A DNA stretch of 64,000 nucleotides from Cellvibrio sp. PSBB023 (GCF_002007605.1 NZ_CP019799.1:4209501-4273500), one strand, 5' to 3'; shown: positions 52,988 through 61,448, counted from the first letter of the stretch. Numbers and translations are program-made. Notes: generated from the sequence alone by a model not told the origin.

Positions 52988-53626
52988 GTCAGCGTTTGCT
53001 GTCTGTAACTATGATGCTTCTCGGGGTGGGTTAACCATCCCCCTGAGGCGTCATACCAAAGGGTTTAGGTTCCCTGAAAACCAAAACCCTATGGTATGAT
53101 TAAGATTCTCCAGTGCCGGCTGTCTCCGGGCCTTTTGCTCCTTCCAGGAGTTTGGCGAACCAAACAGGGTTAAACGTTCGCAAGGTGAAAGCCTCCTTGT
53201 ACCTTCACGCTGGGTTGAGTCGTGTGTTCCTGTCTAGCTGGCAACCTCGCACACCTCTCTATCTGCCCCCAGAATGCCTATTCCAGTGAGATGGAATATG
53301 TTCAATCAAAACAGCAGCCTTAGTGCTCTTTAGGGTGTTAAGGCTGCTCTTTGTCACGATTCGTAAGCAGTGCTTTGACACAGCAATGTCGCTGTAAAAA
53401 CGCTGCGTTGCTCTATCAGAGCATTGCTCACAGTCAATCAAACTTGCGCTCGTCCGCATCAAAATAGACGAAATCGTTGTGCAGATTTGACTGTGCTCGA
53501 TTGTTAGGTTTGTGGCGATCCGACCCATCAATACAAACACAGCACTGCGCAGGGATGCGCAATCCCATTTTGAAATGCTATCCATTAATTGTTTGCCTGG
53601 CAGAAAATTAATGCATCGTTTTTCAG
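52988..53626 (+). ncRNA. Hairpin-rich 640-nt region, possible large noncoding RNA
   Basis: No convincing gene. Strong helices: 53011-53029 with 53035-53054; CATACCAAAGGGTTT (53052) with AAACCCTATGGTATG (ending 53098), 14 of 15 paired; CTCCT-TCC-AGGAG; ATTCCA-GTGAGA-TGGAAT (53280-53297); GCAGCCTTA with TAAGGCTGC (53314-53347); a paired region AGCAATGTCGCT with CGCTGCGTTGCT; CAGTCAA with TTGACTG. The density of stems, several closed by G-U pairs (which break the reverse-strand match but keep the RNA stem), points to a plus-strand RNA. It ends where the radC leader begins. Confidence 0.5.
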
Positions 53627-53830
53627 TTTAAGTACGGCGTCTTTCGCCGATCTTAATCACGATCATCCACAAGTGCGGCGATACCTCGTGTATCTGTGAT
53701 GATCTCGCCGAAAGGCGGCACTTACCTTCAATCGGGGTTTACTCCCCGTTCAATTAGTTGGCCCGTTGGGAAAATCTATTCCCAGCGGGAGTCGGTTTTC
53801 TTCACGGGCTTTTTTTTGTGGAGAAAAACG
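53627..53830 (+). promoter_or_regulatory. Structured leader 3 (radC RNA motif) of radC
   Basis: P1: TTTAAG...CTTAAT enclosing GGCG/CGCC. P2: GATCATC...GATGATC. P3: GCC-GAAA-GGC followed by CACTTACCTT. An extra CGGGG/CCCCG hairpin. P4: CCCGTTGGGA with TCCCAGCGGG. Alternative: GCCCGT (53761-53766) with ACGGGC (53804-53809) followed by eight T, a terminator form. The known radC RNA motif lies upstream of radC and other DNA-related genes of mobile elements; this is the best match in the window. Confidence 0.8.
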
Positions 53831-54298
53831 ATGGGCAGCCAACCAACATTTAATTATTCAACCGCTGACGAAGTCATTGATGCCGCAAAGCACATTATGG
53901 AATCCATGATGGAGCAGCGCGACACATTGTTAACCAGTCCGGACCTAGTCAGGCAGTATCTAATGATGCGATTGGGCAGAGCAGAGCGTGAAATATTTTG
54001 CGTTATATTTCTGGACAATCAAAATCGTTTAATTGCTGCAGACGATTTGTTTATGGGAACGATCGACGGCGCAAGTGTGTATCCAAGAGAGGTGCTTAAA
54101 GCAGCACTTAAATATAACGCGGCAGCCGTTTTGCTGGCACACAATCACCCAAGCGGGGTTGTTGAGCCAAGCCAAGCGGATCAGCGAATTACACAGCGAT
54201 TGCAAGCTGCTTTGGAATTCATTGATGTTCGTGTGTTGGATCACTTTGTTGTTTCGGGCACTGAATCCACATCGTTTGCAGAGCGCGGTTTGTTGTAG
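53831..54298 (+). CDS. radC: RadC/JAB-domain protein of the ICE (155 aa)
   Basis: Short RadC with the MPN/JAMM metal site: LLAHNHPSGVVEPSQAD (HxH-SxxxxxxxD), preceded by RAEREIFCVIFLDNQNRLI. The usual N-terminal helix-hairpin-helix domain is missing, as in most mobile-element RadC proteins. The cellular role of RadC is unsettled; it may act in DNA processing. I chose ATG 53831 because the upstream open frame lies in the structured leader. Confidence 0.9.
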   Translation: MGSQPTFNYSTADEVIDAAKHIMESMMEQRDTLLTSPDLVRQYLMMRLGRAEREIFCVIFLDNQNRLIAADDLFMGTIDGASVYPREVLKAALKYNAAAVLLAHNHPSGVVEPSQADQRITQRLQAALEFIDVRVLDHFVVSGTESTSFAERGLL

Positions 54299-54307
54299 TT
54301 TCAATCC

Positions 54308-54404
54308 AGGCTTCGGCCACCTTACCCCAGCGGGAATTAATCATTCCCGCACGGGCATGATGATTTTTCAATGGGTTTTAATTTTTATTCAAAGGAGAAT
54401 CATC
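54308..54404 (+). promoter_or_regulatory. Structured leader 4, short form, of the antirestriction gene
   Basis: GGC-TTCG-GCC tetraloop hairpin, then CACCTTACC, then GCGGGAAT (54330-54337) with ATTCCCGC (54343-54350). CCCA (54326-54329) could instead pair with TGGG (54372-54375), followed by TTTTAATTTTT. The P1 and P2 helices of leaders 2, 3 and 6 are absent. Then AAGGAG at the ribosome site. Confidence 0.6.
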
Positions 54405-54827
54405 ATGAGTACAGAAGTTGCTTCAACTTCATCAATAGTCGCCACTGTAGTTCCTGGTCATTTGCGCGCAGCTACTTTGCCCAAGAAATTCCCTGGCATT
54501 TTTTTAGTGTTTGAATCTCTTGTGTATCGTTACTTGGAAGTGTTTACAGATGACTACAAAGGCGGATACTGGGAATTTGTTGATTTGAGCAATGGTGGTT
54601 TTTACATGTCACTGAATTCAAATGCCCGGTTCTATTTGTCCATAGCCAGCAATGGTTTTGAAGGCGAGATGACGGCGGATGCAGCAAGCCTGGTAGTAAA
54701 CATGTTTGCCATTGGCCAATTGGCTAACGAGCATAAAACAGACTATCTCATCGAGTTGTATCACCTGCTGCGTGAATTTGTGGGTGAGCATCCTGAAGCC
54801 AATCGAATCCTTTGTGCCATCGATTGA
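54405..54827 (+). CDS. klcA: KlcA/ArdB-type antirestriction protein (140 aa)
   Basis: Blocks type I restriction enzymes so that incoming DNA survives. The core YRYLEVFTDDYKGGYWEFVDLSNGGFYMSLNSNARFYLSIASNGFEGEMTADAASLVVNMFAIGQLA is diagnostic of the ArdB/KlcA family. The length is normal. ATG 54405 follows AAGGAG; the upstream open frame overlaps radC and is not coding. Expression under a structured leader suits an early-entry gene. Confidence 0.92.
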   Translation: MSTEVASTSSIVATVVPGHLRAATLPKKFPGIFLVFESLVYRYLEVFTDDYKGGYWEFVDLSNGGFYMSLNSNARFYLSIASNGFEGEMTADAASLVVNMFAIGQLANEHKTDYLIELYHLLREFVGEHPEANRILCAID

Positions 54828-54835
54828 GGTGAAGT

Positions 54836-55114
54836 ATGAGTGATCGTGTGCAGATCGAGGTTCGTGCGTGCTTTATTAATCAAAATACGGGTGATGTGGT
54901 TGAAACGACATCACCTGACCCAGCCTTAACGCCAAACTTGTTTGGTGTTTACATGCGTCCAAGCAATGGCGATCAAGACTGGGTTTGGTGTGCAGATTTT
55001 GCCACCTATGGGTATTTTGAATTTTTTATCGATGCTTTTATATTGAAGTATCACAATGATGGTTCTGGATTAGATTTGGACTTGAGCAAAATCAGTAACC
55101 ATATTCATCGTTAA
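54836..55114 (+). CDS. Small ICE protein of unknown function (92 aa)
   Basis: Acidic protein with DPALTPNLFGVYMRPSNGDQDWVWCADFATYGYFEFFIDAFILKY. It begins 9 bp after the antirestriction gene with GAGGTG upstream, so it is probably co-transcribed. Being next to klcA it may also be an anti-defence protein, but that is inference from position only. Confidence 0.6.
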   Translation: MSDRVQIEVRACFINQNTGDVVETTSPDPALTPNLFGVYMRPSNGDQDWVWCADFATYGYFEFFIDAFILKYHNDGSGLDLDLSKISNHIHR

Positions 55115-55130
55115 ATATTTTTTTACTAAT

Positions 55131-55202
55131 CCGCCCGGTGGGAATTCATTTCCCACCGGGAGTGGATTCTTCCGGGCTTTCTTATTTTCTCGGGAGAATG
55201 TT
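55131..55202 (+). promoter_or_regulatory. Structured leader 5, short form, of the acidic protein gene
   Basis: CCCGGTGGGA (55134-55143) with TCCCACCGGG (55151-55160), or GCCCGG (55133-55138) with CCGGGC (55172-55177), followed by TTTCTTATTTT. The two forms share bases. GGGAG follows as the ribosome site. No P1-P3. Confidence 0.7.
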
Positions 55203-56435
55203 ATGACTCATACAATTCGTGCTCAATATGACCTGATTGCCGATAAAGAAGCGTTGGCTTCAGATTTCGGAGCAATGTTGGATTGGCTTGAGCAATGGGA
55301 TATGAAGCCCTGCAGTAGTGTTTATTTTGGTGAAGAGGTCAATGCTTTACTGGTGCGTAACTGGATTGCATTTCGTAATTCGTTGACTAATACACTAAAT
55401 CAATATGAACGTAGCTTTCTTGAAGATTGCGCGCGTGAAGCATGTGAACCAGAGGATTTTTATGAGATCCAGGATTGCATGGATGAGATCACGGATGGTC
55501 AGCTAATGGCTCTTGGCCGTTTGTTTTATCCAAATATCGACGAGAGTGCAAAAGTATCTAAACAGATTACTTCCATCGCGGTTAAATGGTGTGTCGAAGA
55601 TGTTCAATCTATTCGGCCTGACTTAACGGATGAGCAAGCTGGTGCAGTTTTACAAGCGGCTGATCGTTGCCACAATGCTGAGGTTGGCATTAATTGGGAT
55701 GTACTGCGATTTCATGTGGATGAACTATTTCCGGAGGAGGACAGTGACCAGGCAGAAGAGTTATTGCCCGAGTCTACTGAAGTAAATAGTAAGTATGCTG
55801 ATTCAATAATTGCGGGTAACCCTTCCAATTATGATGCCATTGAAGTTCATGGAGTTCGCAATATCAACGTCGCAGATGATCCTGATGGGACACATTACGA
55901 AGTTGATGATGAGAATCCTGAGCTTTATAGCGTGTATTTGCATTGTGTTGGAGGCGGCATCGAGTGTGTTGGTGATTTTTCATCGAATGCTCTCGCCGAG
56001 GAATATGCAAGCGAGCTTTCCGTGCTCTATTCATGGAAGGTCTTGCACTTTGCGCTAGTCGTTATCGATGATGAGGATGAATCGGCGGAAGAGTTATTGC
56101 CCGTGTCTTCTGAAGCGAGCACTGGGAGTGAATTTTCTCCTAACGATCTCCCAGTGTTCCGTTGCCTCCGGGGTTTCCATACCGAGCAATTTGTCACTGT
56201 TGATTGGGATTTAATTTACTCAATAGACCCTTTAGAAAGTTGTAGCGGCCAGGTAGCTTGTATTTTTACTGACAGCTACGACGATCTGGAAGGTGCGGCT
56301 ATAAGTGGTGCGGTGTATTTTGGAAGCCAGCCAATTTGTAGTCGTGCAGAATTGGAGGGAGCATTGATTGGTCATGAGATGACTCTCAAGGCGACTGGTG
56401 TAAATTCAATTCTGTATTTTGTTAGAACGACTTAA
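55203..56435 (+). CDS. Acidic protein of unknown function with internal repeat (410 aa)
   Basis: Strongly acidic throughout (for example REACEPEDFYEIQDCMDEITDGQ, and VVIDDEDESAEELL). It has three parts: a helical N-terminal region (1-180), a middle (210-285, DAIEVHGVRNINVADDPDG...), and a C-terminal region (310-410). They are joined by two near-identical linkers with AEELLP. At DNA level a 31-bp unit (55752-55782 and 56085-56115) matches at 28 positions. I do not recognise a family. The acidity could fit a DNA-mimic inhibitor, but nothing shows this directly. Confidence 0.75.
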   Translation: MTHTIRAQYDLIADKEALASDFGAMLDWLEQWDMKPCSSVYFGEEVNALLVRNWIAFRNSLTNTLNQYERSFLEDCAREACEPEDFYEIQDCMDEITDGQLMALGRLFYPNIDESAKVSKQITSIAVKWCVEDVQSIRPDLTDEQAGAVLQAADRCHNAEVGINWDVLRFHVDELFPEEDSDQAEELLPESTEVNSKYADSIIAGNPSNYDAIEVHGVRNINVADDPDGTHYEVDDENPELYSVYLHCVGGGIECVGDFSSNALAEEYASELSVLYSWKVLHFALVVIDDEDESAEELLPVSSEASTGSEFSPNDLPVFRCLRGFHTEQFVTVDWDLIYSIDPLESCSGQVACIFTDSYDDLEGAAISGAVYFGSQPICSRAELEGALIGHEMTLKATGVNSILYFVRTT

Positions 56436-56443
56436 TTATTTTT

Positions 56444-56475
56444 GCCCCCGATTGCTTTTGCATAGGGGGCTTTAT
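56444..56475 (+). terminator. Terminator before leader 6
   Basis: GCCCCC and GGGGGC arms with inner TTGC/GCAT pairing, followed by TTTATT. Same context as the terminator before leader 2. Confidence 0.75.
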
Positions 56476-56518
56476 TCCAGAGTTTTTTTAATCCTACGAG
56501 AAGGCTGCGGAATAACGA

Positions 56519-56685
56519 TTTAAGTACAGTCTCGCGCTGCCCTTAGAAAGCTGCACACAGATCTGCAATGCAGCGAGGCGAAAGCCTGATCCTACCTTGA
56601 CCCCATTGGGAATAATCATTCCCAATGGGCGTGGTTTTTCTTACTGGGGTTTTTCTTTTTTCATCCCTAGCTAGGAGAAAACACC
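56519..56685 (+). promoter_or_regulatory. Structured leader 6 (radC-motif-like attenuator) of the DUF3275 gene
   Basis: P1: TTTAAG with CTTAGA. P2: GCTGCA...TGCAGC. P3: GGC-GAAA-GCC. P4: CCCATTGGGA (56602-56611) with TCCCAATGGG (56620-56629), alternative CCCCA (56601-56605) with TGGGG (56645-56649) then TTTTTCTTTTTT. It shares a long, nearly identical 3' part with leader 2, including the CCTAGCTAGG-AG ribosome site. Confidence 0.75.
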
Positions 56686-57234
56686 ATGATTTCTGTACCC
56701 GGAAAAATCAACATTCGCTCAGTGCCCGGTCGCTTCGGTTCTTTTAACGTTGGCACCTTGGACTGTTCGCTTGGCTCATTCACCGTAAAAGACGCCACAA
56801 TCGAAGAATTCGAGGAGGGTATTTATGAAGGTGATTTTGTTATCGAGAAAATCAAACCCAACAGCTACTTTTCAGGTGGCCGGATGGTGGTTGAAATTCG
56901 CGCGGCACTCAGTGCAATCATGATTGCGAAACATGCGATTCCTTCGCCTGCGCAACATGAGTCTTTAGAGCAAGATCCTTTGATAGAAGATTACAACGGT
57001 AATGAGCCTGAACCTGTTCCGCCTCCAGCAATACCTTTCGAGGTAAATGCTCTGGGTGAAGTGGATGATGACGAAGGGCTCGCTAAATTATTTGGCGCGC
57101 TTTGGCCTGTAGGTTCCGTTGTAAAACTTGATCCTACGGTGGGTCGTGCTTCATTGCGGCAGCAGTGTGATTACCTGAAACAATCAGGCTACAAGTATGA
57201 CGCGCCTAATCTTACCTGGAAAAAAGGAGTGTAA
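56686..57234 (+). CDS. DUF3275 ICE protein (182 aa)
   Basis: MISVPGKINIRSVPGRFGSFNVGTLDCSLGSFTVKDATIEEFEEGIYEGDFVIEKIKPNSYF matches DUF3275, a family nearly confined to ICEs of this class. The C-terminal half ends in ALWPVGSVVKLDPTVGRASLRQQCDYLKQSGYKYD, similar in style to the repeated unit in the STY4534-type protein. Function unknown. The stop is two bases before the next start. Confidence 0.85.
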   Translation: MISVPGKINIRSVPGRFGSFNVGTLDCSLGSFTVKDATIEEFEEGIYEGDFVIEKIKPNSYFSGGRMVVEIRAALSAIMIAKHAIPSPAQHESLEQDPLIEDYNGNEPEPVPPPAIPFEVNALGEVDDDEGLAKLFGALWPVGSVVKLDPTVGRASLRQQCDYLKQSGYKYDAPNLTWKKGV

Positions 57235-57236
57235 TT

Positions 57237-58349
57237 ATGGCTCTTATTTTCCAGCGACTGGCACGCAACTTTATTAAGAATGGCTACTTTCCAACGGATG
57301 AGGCTTCAATCAGTCGCATCCTTGCCATGCTGGAAATCAATTCAGGCGCATTGCGCCTGATTGACCCCTGCTGTGGTGAAGGCATTGCATTAGCGGAGTG
57401 TGCGCACCTCTGCCGTGAGGCAGGTGCAACTGTATTTAGTTCAGGTATTGAATTTAATGCGGAGCGCGCAGCGAATGCGAAAACCTTGTTGGATCATGTC
57501 GTTCACGCTGATTTTAATGACTGCACAGTGTCATCGTCGCAGTTCAATTTACTCTGGCTCAACCCGCCTTATGGTGATCGCATTACTGACCAGGTGGTGC
57601 GTGATCAGGATCAGCGTGGTCGTGATCGTTGGGAGAAATACTTTCTCAATCGATCGCTACCCATGCTGTCGTTTGGTGGCTTGTTGATATACATCATTCC
57701 GCACTATGTGATTGATCGCCATTTAGCGAAGCAATTATCACGGTGTTTGGATTCAATCGGTGTGTATCGATTGCCTGAGAATCAATTTAGACAAATTGTG
57801 GTGATGGGTTTTCGCAGACGTGTTGAAGGGCAAGGCAATTCGGATTCGATCAATCTGCTGCTGGATGTGGCGAACGATCGTAATGTTGCACCGGAGCTGC
57901 CCGAAGTGCCCGACCGTTTTTATAAGGTCACAACATTGACAGCGGATCAACAAAAACGCCCTGTCGATATTCGCAGTAATGTGCCAACCCGTGAATTGGT
58001 GGCTGAAGTGATTGATAAGCATGCGTGCCTCTGGCACGACTTTGCGAATCACTTCAATCAGCGAACAACGGTGAAGCGCAGGCCTGTGCGGAAATTATCG
58101 GATTGGCACCTGGCATTAATGCTGGCTGCTGGTCAGGTTTCCGGTGTTGTTGAAAGCCCATCCGGGCGCCAACTATTGGTGAAAGGTGGAACCCACAAAG
58201 TGAAGGAAGTGGCGGTAGAGTTTTCGGAAGATGAGGATGGCAATTTGGAAGAAAAGCGTATCGCAACCGATCGCTTTGTTCCGGTTATCAAAGCCATCGA
58301 TGTCACTCGACACTCTGCTGATTTCGGCAACATTTTTACGATTCGATAA
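57237..58349 (+). CDS. DUF6094-type SAM-dependent methyltransferase (370 aa)
   Basis: Class I methyltransferase fold: LRLIDPCCGEGIALAE (SAM-binding motif I) and LLWLNPPYGDR (motif IV NPPY, typical of N6-adenine or N4-cytosine DNA methylases). The C-terminal half is ICE-specific. It could protect transferred DNA from restriction, in line with neighbouring klcA. AAGGAG precedes the start. It is translated from the DUF3275 operon. Confidence 0.85.
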   Translation: MALIFQRLARNFIKNGYFPTDEASISRILAMLEINSGALRLIDPCCGEGIALAECAHLCREAGATVFSSGIEFNAERAANAKTLLDHVVHADFNDCTVSSSQFNLLWLNPPYGDRITDQVVRDQDQRGRDRWEKYFLNRSLPMLSFGGLLIYIIPHYVIDRHLAKQLSRCLDSIGVYRLPENQFRQIVVMGFRRRVEGQGNSDSINLLLDVANDRNVAPELPEVPDRFYKVTTLTADQQKRPVDIRSNVPTRELVAEVIDKHACLWHDFANHFNQRTTVKRRPVRKLSDWHLALMLAAGQVSGVVESPSGRQLLVKGGTHKVKEVAVEFSEDEDGNLEEKRIATDRFVPVIKAIDVTRHSADFGNIFTIR

Positions 58350-58359
58350 GGGGCGCAAT

Positions 58360-59013
58360 ATGGAAATTTGTGATTCGTTATTTTCAGTTGTGGAATCCAC
58401 TACGCCGTTATTTGTTGATGCGTATTTGATGGATGGTGATCGCTGGATCTTTGGAAGTTTTTGGGGAAGCGAAACCACTATGCAAGAATTTTTTGCGCGG
58501 CTAACACTAGCCAATCACGAACAAGGCCTTCGTTCATTCACATTGCAGTCTGCGTCCGGTGACATCCAACGCATTTATGCCGGGCGTGTAGGAGATCTCA
58601 CCAAGGTCACTGGCAAAACACCGCCTACGACGGTACTGGGTAGTTTTTGTAATGTGTGGATTTTTGATCCTGCATTGCAACAACCTGACCGCACCAATGG
58701 TGAGTCTTACATTATTGGCAGGCCGGATGAAACCCGTGCACAGATGTGGTTGCGTGCCTGGTCTTCAGTTCAATCGCTAAGCCAAGTTCCGCTGTTGGAG
58801 CATTGGCGCAATGAGGTGATGGAGTTGTTGACTGTAAACGAGTGGTTGAAGCCGCTTGTTGGTGTGGGTGTGCAAGGTTTTCGAATTGCACTACCGGCTG
58901 AAGACTTCGAGCAAGCGGTTAGTCAGGGTGTAAAAACCGGGCTACTGAGTTTGGAGGATTCTGCTGAACCACAGGCTAATCAATCCAGTGCGCCGCAAGG
59001 TGTACTTTTTTAA
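58360..59013 (+). CDS. Conserved ICE protein of unknown function (217 aa)
   Basis: I chose ATG 58360, ten bases after the methyltransferase stop with AGGGG upstream; the frame is open further upstream but overlaps the methyltransferase gene. The protein reads EICDSLFSVVESTTPLFVDAYLMDGDRWIFGSFWG and RAQMWLRAWSSVQSLSQVPLLEHW. It is part of the operon with DUF3275 and the methyltransferase. No catalytic motif recognised. Confidence 0.7.
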   Translation: MEICDSLFSVVESTTPLFVDAYLMDGDRWIFGSFWGSETTMQEFFARLTLANHEQGLRSFTLQSASGDIQRIYAGRVGDLTKVTGKTPPTTVLGSFCNVWIFDPALQQPDRTNGESYIIGRPDETRAQMWLRAWSSVQSLSQVPLLEHWRNEVMELLTVNEWLKPLVGVGVQGFRIALPAEDFEQAVSQGVKTGLLSLEDSAEPQANQSSAPQGVLF

Positions 59014-59039
59014 TCACGATTTTCTGTTTTGAAAATCAA

Positions 59040-59108
59040 TCTGACCCCGAGGGTAGTACTTACCCTCGGGGAGTATTACGCGGGTTTTCTTTTTTGGAGA
59101 TCCTGAAA
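59040..59108 (+). promoter_or_regulatory. Structured leader 7, short form, of the ICE helicase gene
   Basis: CCCCGAGGGTA (59045-59055) with TACCCTCGGGG (59061-59071), a perfect 11-bp stem. Alternative CCCG (59046-59049) with CGGG (59081-59084), followed by TTTTCTTTTTT. GGAG of the ribosome site abuts the U tract. No P1-P3. Confidence 0.7.
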
Positions 59109-61448
59109 ATGCTCAATGAAACTATTAATACCCAAGCAGGCGATACCGAAACTGCAACACCTGTTCCTGAATTGGCTAATGAACTCCCTGCAAATGTAAT
59201 AGCCCTGCAGGAATTTATTCGTGATTTTGGCGCAGATTTATTAGCGGCTGTTGAACGTGACAACCCACCTGTGTATTCGCGTGAGGTTGTTTATGAACAG
59301 CGCGACGCTGTGTTGCAAGGTTTATTGCGAAAACCGTTTGAAGCGCAAGCGGATGCGGTTAGAGCACTCGCGGCATTATTGTTCGACCAGAACGAGCGTG
59401 CTGCAATTTTGAATGCAGAAATGGGCACCGGCAAGACGATGATGGCGATCAGCTTGGCCGCCATCGCACTCAAGCAAGACATGCGACACGTCTTGGTCAT
59501 TAGCCCACCCCACTTAGTTTACAAGTGGCGGCGCGAAATCCAGGAGACGATTAAGGGTGCAAGAGTCTGGGTGCTTAATGGCCCAGACACTCTCGGCAAG
59601 TTACTCAAATTGCGCGAGCAGTTGCGAGTAGCGCCTAGTGATGCACCCGAGTTTTTTATTATCGGTCGTGTGCGTATGCGTTTGGGGTATCACTGGCGCC
59701 ATGCTGTGGCATTGCGGAAGTTTCGTCGCTTGGTCTGTGAAGATCAAACCGGCGAAGGCTCTCGCAAGTTTGCACTGGCAACAGAGCACCCAGCCTGCCC
59801 GCATTGTGGTGAGTTTGTGCGCGATGAAGATGGCGGCCTGTTTTCCATGGCTGACATCGAATCGCAAACTAAACAGCTACGCTGCCGCAAATGTGCAATG
59901 GGTTTATGGTCACTCATGCGCCCCAAATCCACATCATGCGATCAAGGCGAAGTCGTTAAAAAAGCCTTGTGCCAATTGCCAACCATCGGCCCTAAAACTG
60001 CCGACCGGCTAATCAGTGCCTTTGGTGCAAAAATGCTGGAAGGTATGTTGGCCGATAACATCTATGAGTTTGTAAACCTCATGGATGAAAACGGCGAGCT
60101 GGTATTTTCCGACCGGCAAGCGTCACGAATGGAGCGCGCACTGGCAACCACCGAGTTCAGTTTTGGGCAAGGTGGATACCAGGCAACCGAGTTCCTCAAG
60201 CGTTACATCCCCAAGGGTTTTATTGACCTGCTGGTGGTGGACGAAGGGCACGAGTACAAGAACGAAGGTAGCGCGCAAGGCCAGGCAATGGGTGTGTTAG
60301 CGTCGCTCTCGCGTAAGGTGTTGTTATTGACTGGTACGCTCATGGGTGGCTATGCCAGTGACTTGTTCTTTTTGCTGTGGCGAATCATGCCCCAGCGAAT
60401 GATCGAGTTAGGGTATCGCTGCAGTGAGCGTGGCTCTATGGCATCCGCTTCGATGGCATTTATGCGTGAGCACGGTGTGCTCAAGGATATCTGCAAAATC
60501 AAAGAGGGTGACAACCATCGCACTGCGCGCGGTAAACGGATTACGGTTAATACCGTTAAGGGGCCGGGGTTTGGGCCACTAGGTATTGCACAGTGTGTTT
60601 TGCCTTTTACGGTGTTCTTGAAGTTGAAGGACATCGGGCAGAAAGTGTTGCCGCCCTACGTTGAGCGCTATGTTGATATCGAGATGGATAGCGACCAGCG
60701 CCAGCACTATGTAAACCTTGAGCGAAGCCTAAGCAATGAGTTAAAGCAAGGCTTAGCGAAGGGCGATAACAGCTTGCTCGGCGTGGTGTTAAACACACTT
60801 CTAGCATGGCCGGATTGCTGCTTTCGCCCGGAGACGGTCAAGCATCCGCGAACCAGGCAACTCTTGGCATTTGTTCCCAGTGTGTTTGATGAGCACAGGG
60901 AATCGCCGAAAGAAACCTGGCTCAAGGATTACTGCTTGGAGCAACAGCAAGCAGGCCGCAAAGTGTTGGTTTACACCAGCTATACCGGTAAGCGCGATAC
61001 TTCATCGCGCCTAAAGGACATACTGGTAAACGCTGGGCTTAAAGTAGCTGTTCTCAAAGCAACGGTAGCCACAGAGAAGCGCGAAGACTGGGTAGCCGAC
61101 CAAGTCGATAAGGGTATTGATGTACTCATCTGCAATCCGGAGCTGGTTAAAACCGGTCTGGATCTGCTGGAGTTCCCATCGATTGTCTTTATGCAGACTG
61201 GGTACAACGTTTACACCCTCATGCAAGCCGCTCGCCGCTCCTGGCGAATTGGTCAGCAGCACGGGGTGGAAGTGGTGTTCCTCGGCTATGCCCAATCTGC
61301 CCAAAGCCGATGTTTGGCGTTGATGGCAGAGAAGATTGCAGTAAGCCAATCCACCTCGGGGGATATTCCGGAGTCAGGTTTGGATTCACTCAATCAGCGC
61401 GGGGATAGCATTGAAATGGCGATGGCTAGGGATTTAATCGCCGCGTAA
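59109..61448 (+). CDS. SNF2-like DEAD/DEAH helicase of the ICE (779 aa)
   Basis: ATP-dependent DNA translocase. Walker A is AEMGTGKTMMAI at about residue 105, with VLVISPPHLVYKWRREI (motif Ia). A zinc-binding insert has CPHCGEFVRDEDGG...LRCRKC near residues 230-265. Motif II is VVDEGHEY and motif III LTGTLMGG. The C-terminal lobe has VLVYTSYTGKRD, VLICNPELVKTGLDLL and ARRSWRIGQQH (motif VI). ATG 59109 follows GGAGATCC; an upstream TTG is an alternative. It is the last gene before a terminator. The role in the ICE is unknown. Confidence 0.85.
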   Translation: MLNETINTQAGDTETATPVPELANELPANVIALQEFIRDFGADLLAAVERDNPPVYSREVVYEQRDAVLQGLLRKPFEAQADAVRALAALLFDQNERAAILNAEMGTGKTMMAISLAAIALKQDMRHVLVISPPHLVYKWRREIQETIKGARVWVLNGPDTLGKLLKLREQLRVAPSDAPEFFIIGRVRMRLGYHWRHAVALRKFRRLVCEDQTGEGSRKFALATEHPACPHCGEFVRDEDGGLFSMADIESQTKQLRCRKCAMGLWSLMRPKSTSCDQGEVVKKALCQLPTIGPKTADRLISAFGAKMLEGMLADNIYEFVNLMDENGELVFSDRQASRMERALATTEFSFGQGGYQATEFLKRYIPKGFIDLLVVDEGHEYKNEGSAQGQAMGVLASLSRKVLLLTGTLMGGYASDLFFLLWRIMPQRMIELGYRCSERGSMASASMAFMREHGVLKDICKIKEGDNHRTARGKRITVNTVKGPGFGPLGIAQCVLPFTVFLKLKDIGQKVLPPYVERYVDIEMDSDQRQHYVNLERSLSNELKQGLAKGDNSLLGVVLNTLLAWPDCCFRPETVKHPRTRQLLAFVPSVFDEHRESPKETWLKDYCLEQQQAGRKVLVYTSYTGKRDTSSRLKDILVNAGLKVAVLKATVATEKREDWVADQVDKGIDVLICNPELVKTGLDLLEFPSIVFMQTGYNVYTLMQAARRSWRIGQQHGVEVVFLGYAQSAQSRCLALMAEKIAVSQSTSGDIPESGLDSLNQRGDSIEMAMARDLIAA

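Noticed and set aside
53259..53585. Minus-strand 108-codon frame in the hairpin-rich gap
   Set aside because: It is Cys- and Ser-rich with no recognisable domain and a weak ribosome site, and it coincides with several plus-strand helices. I treat the region as structured RNA.
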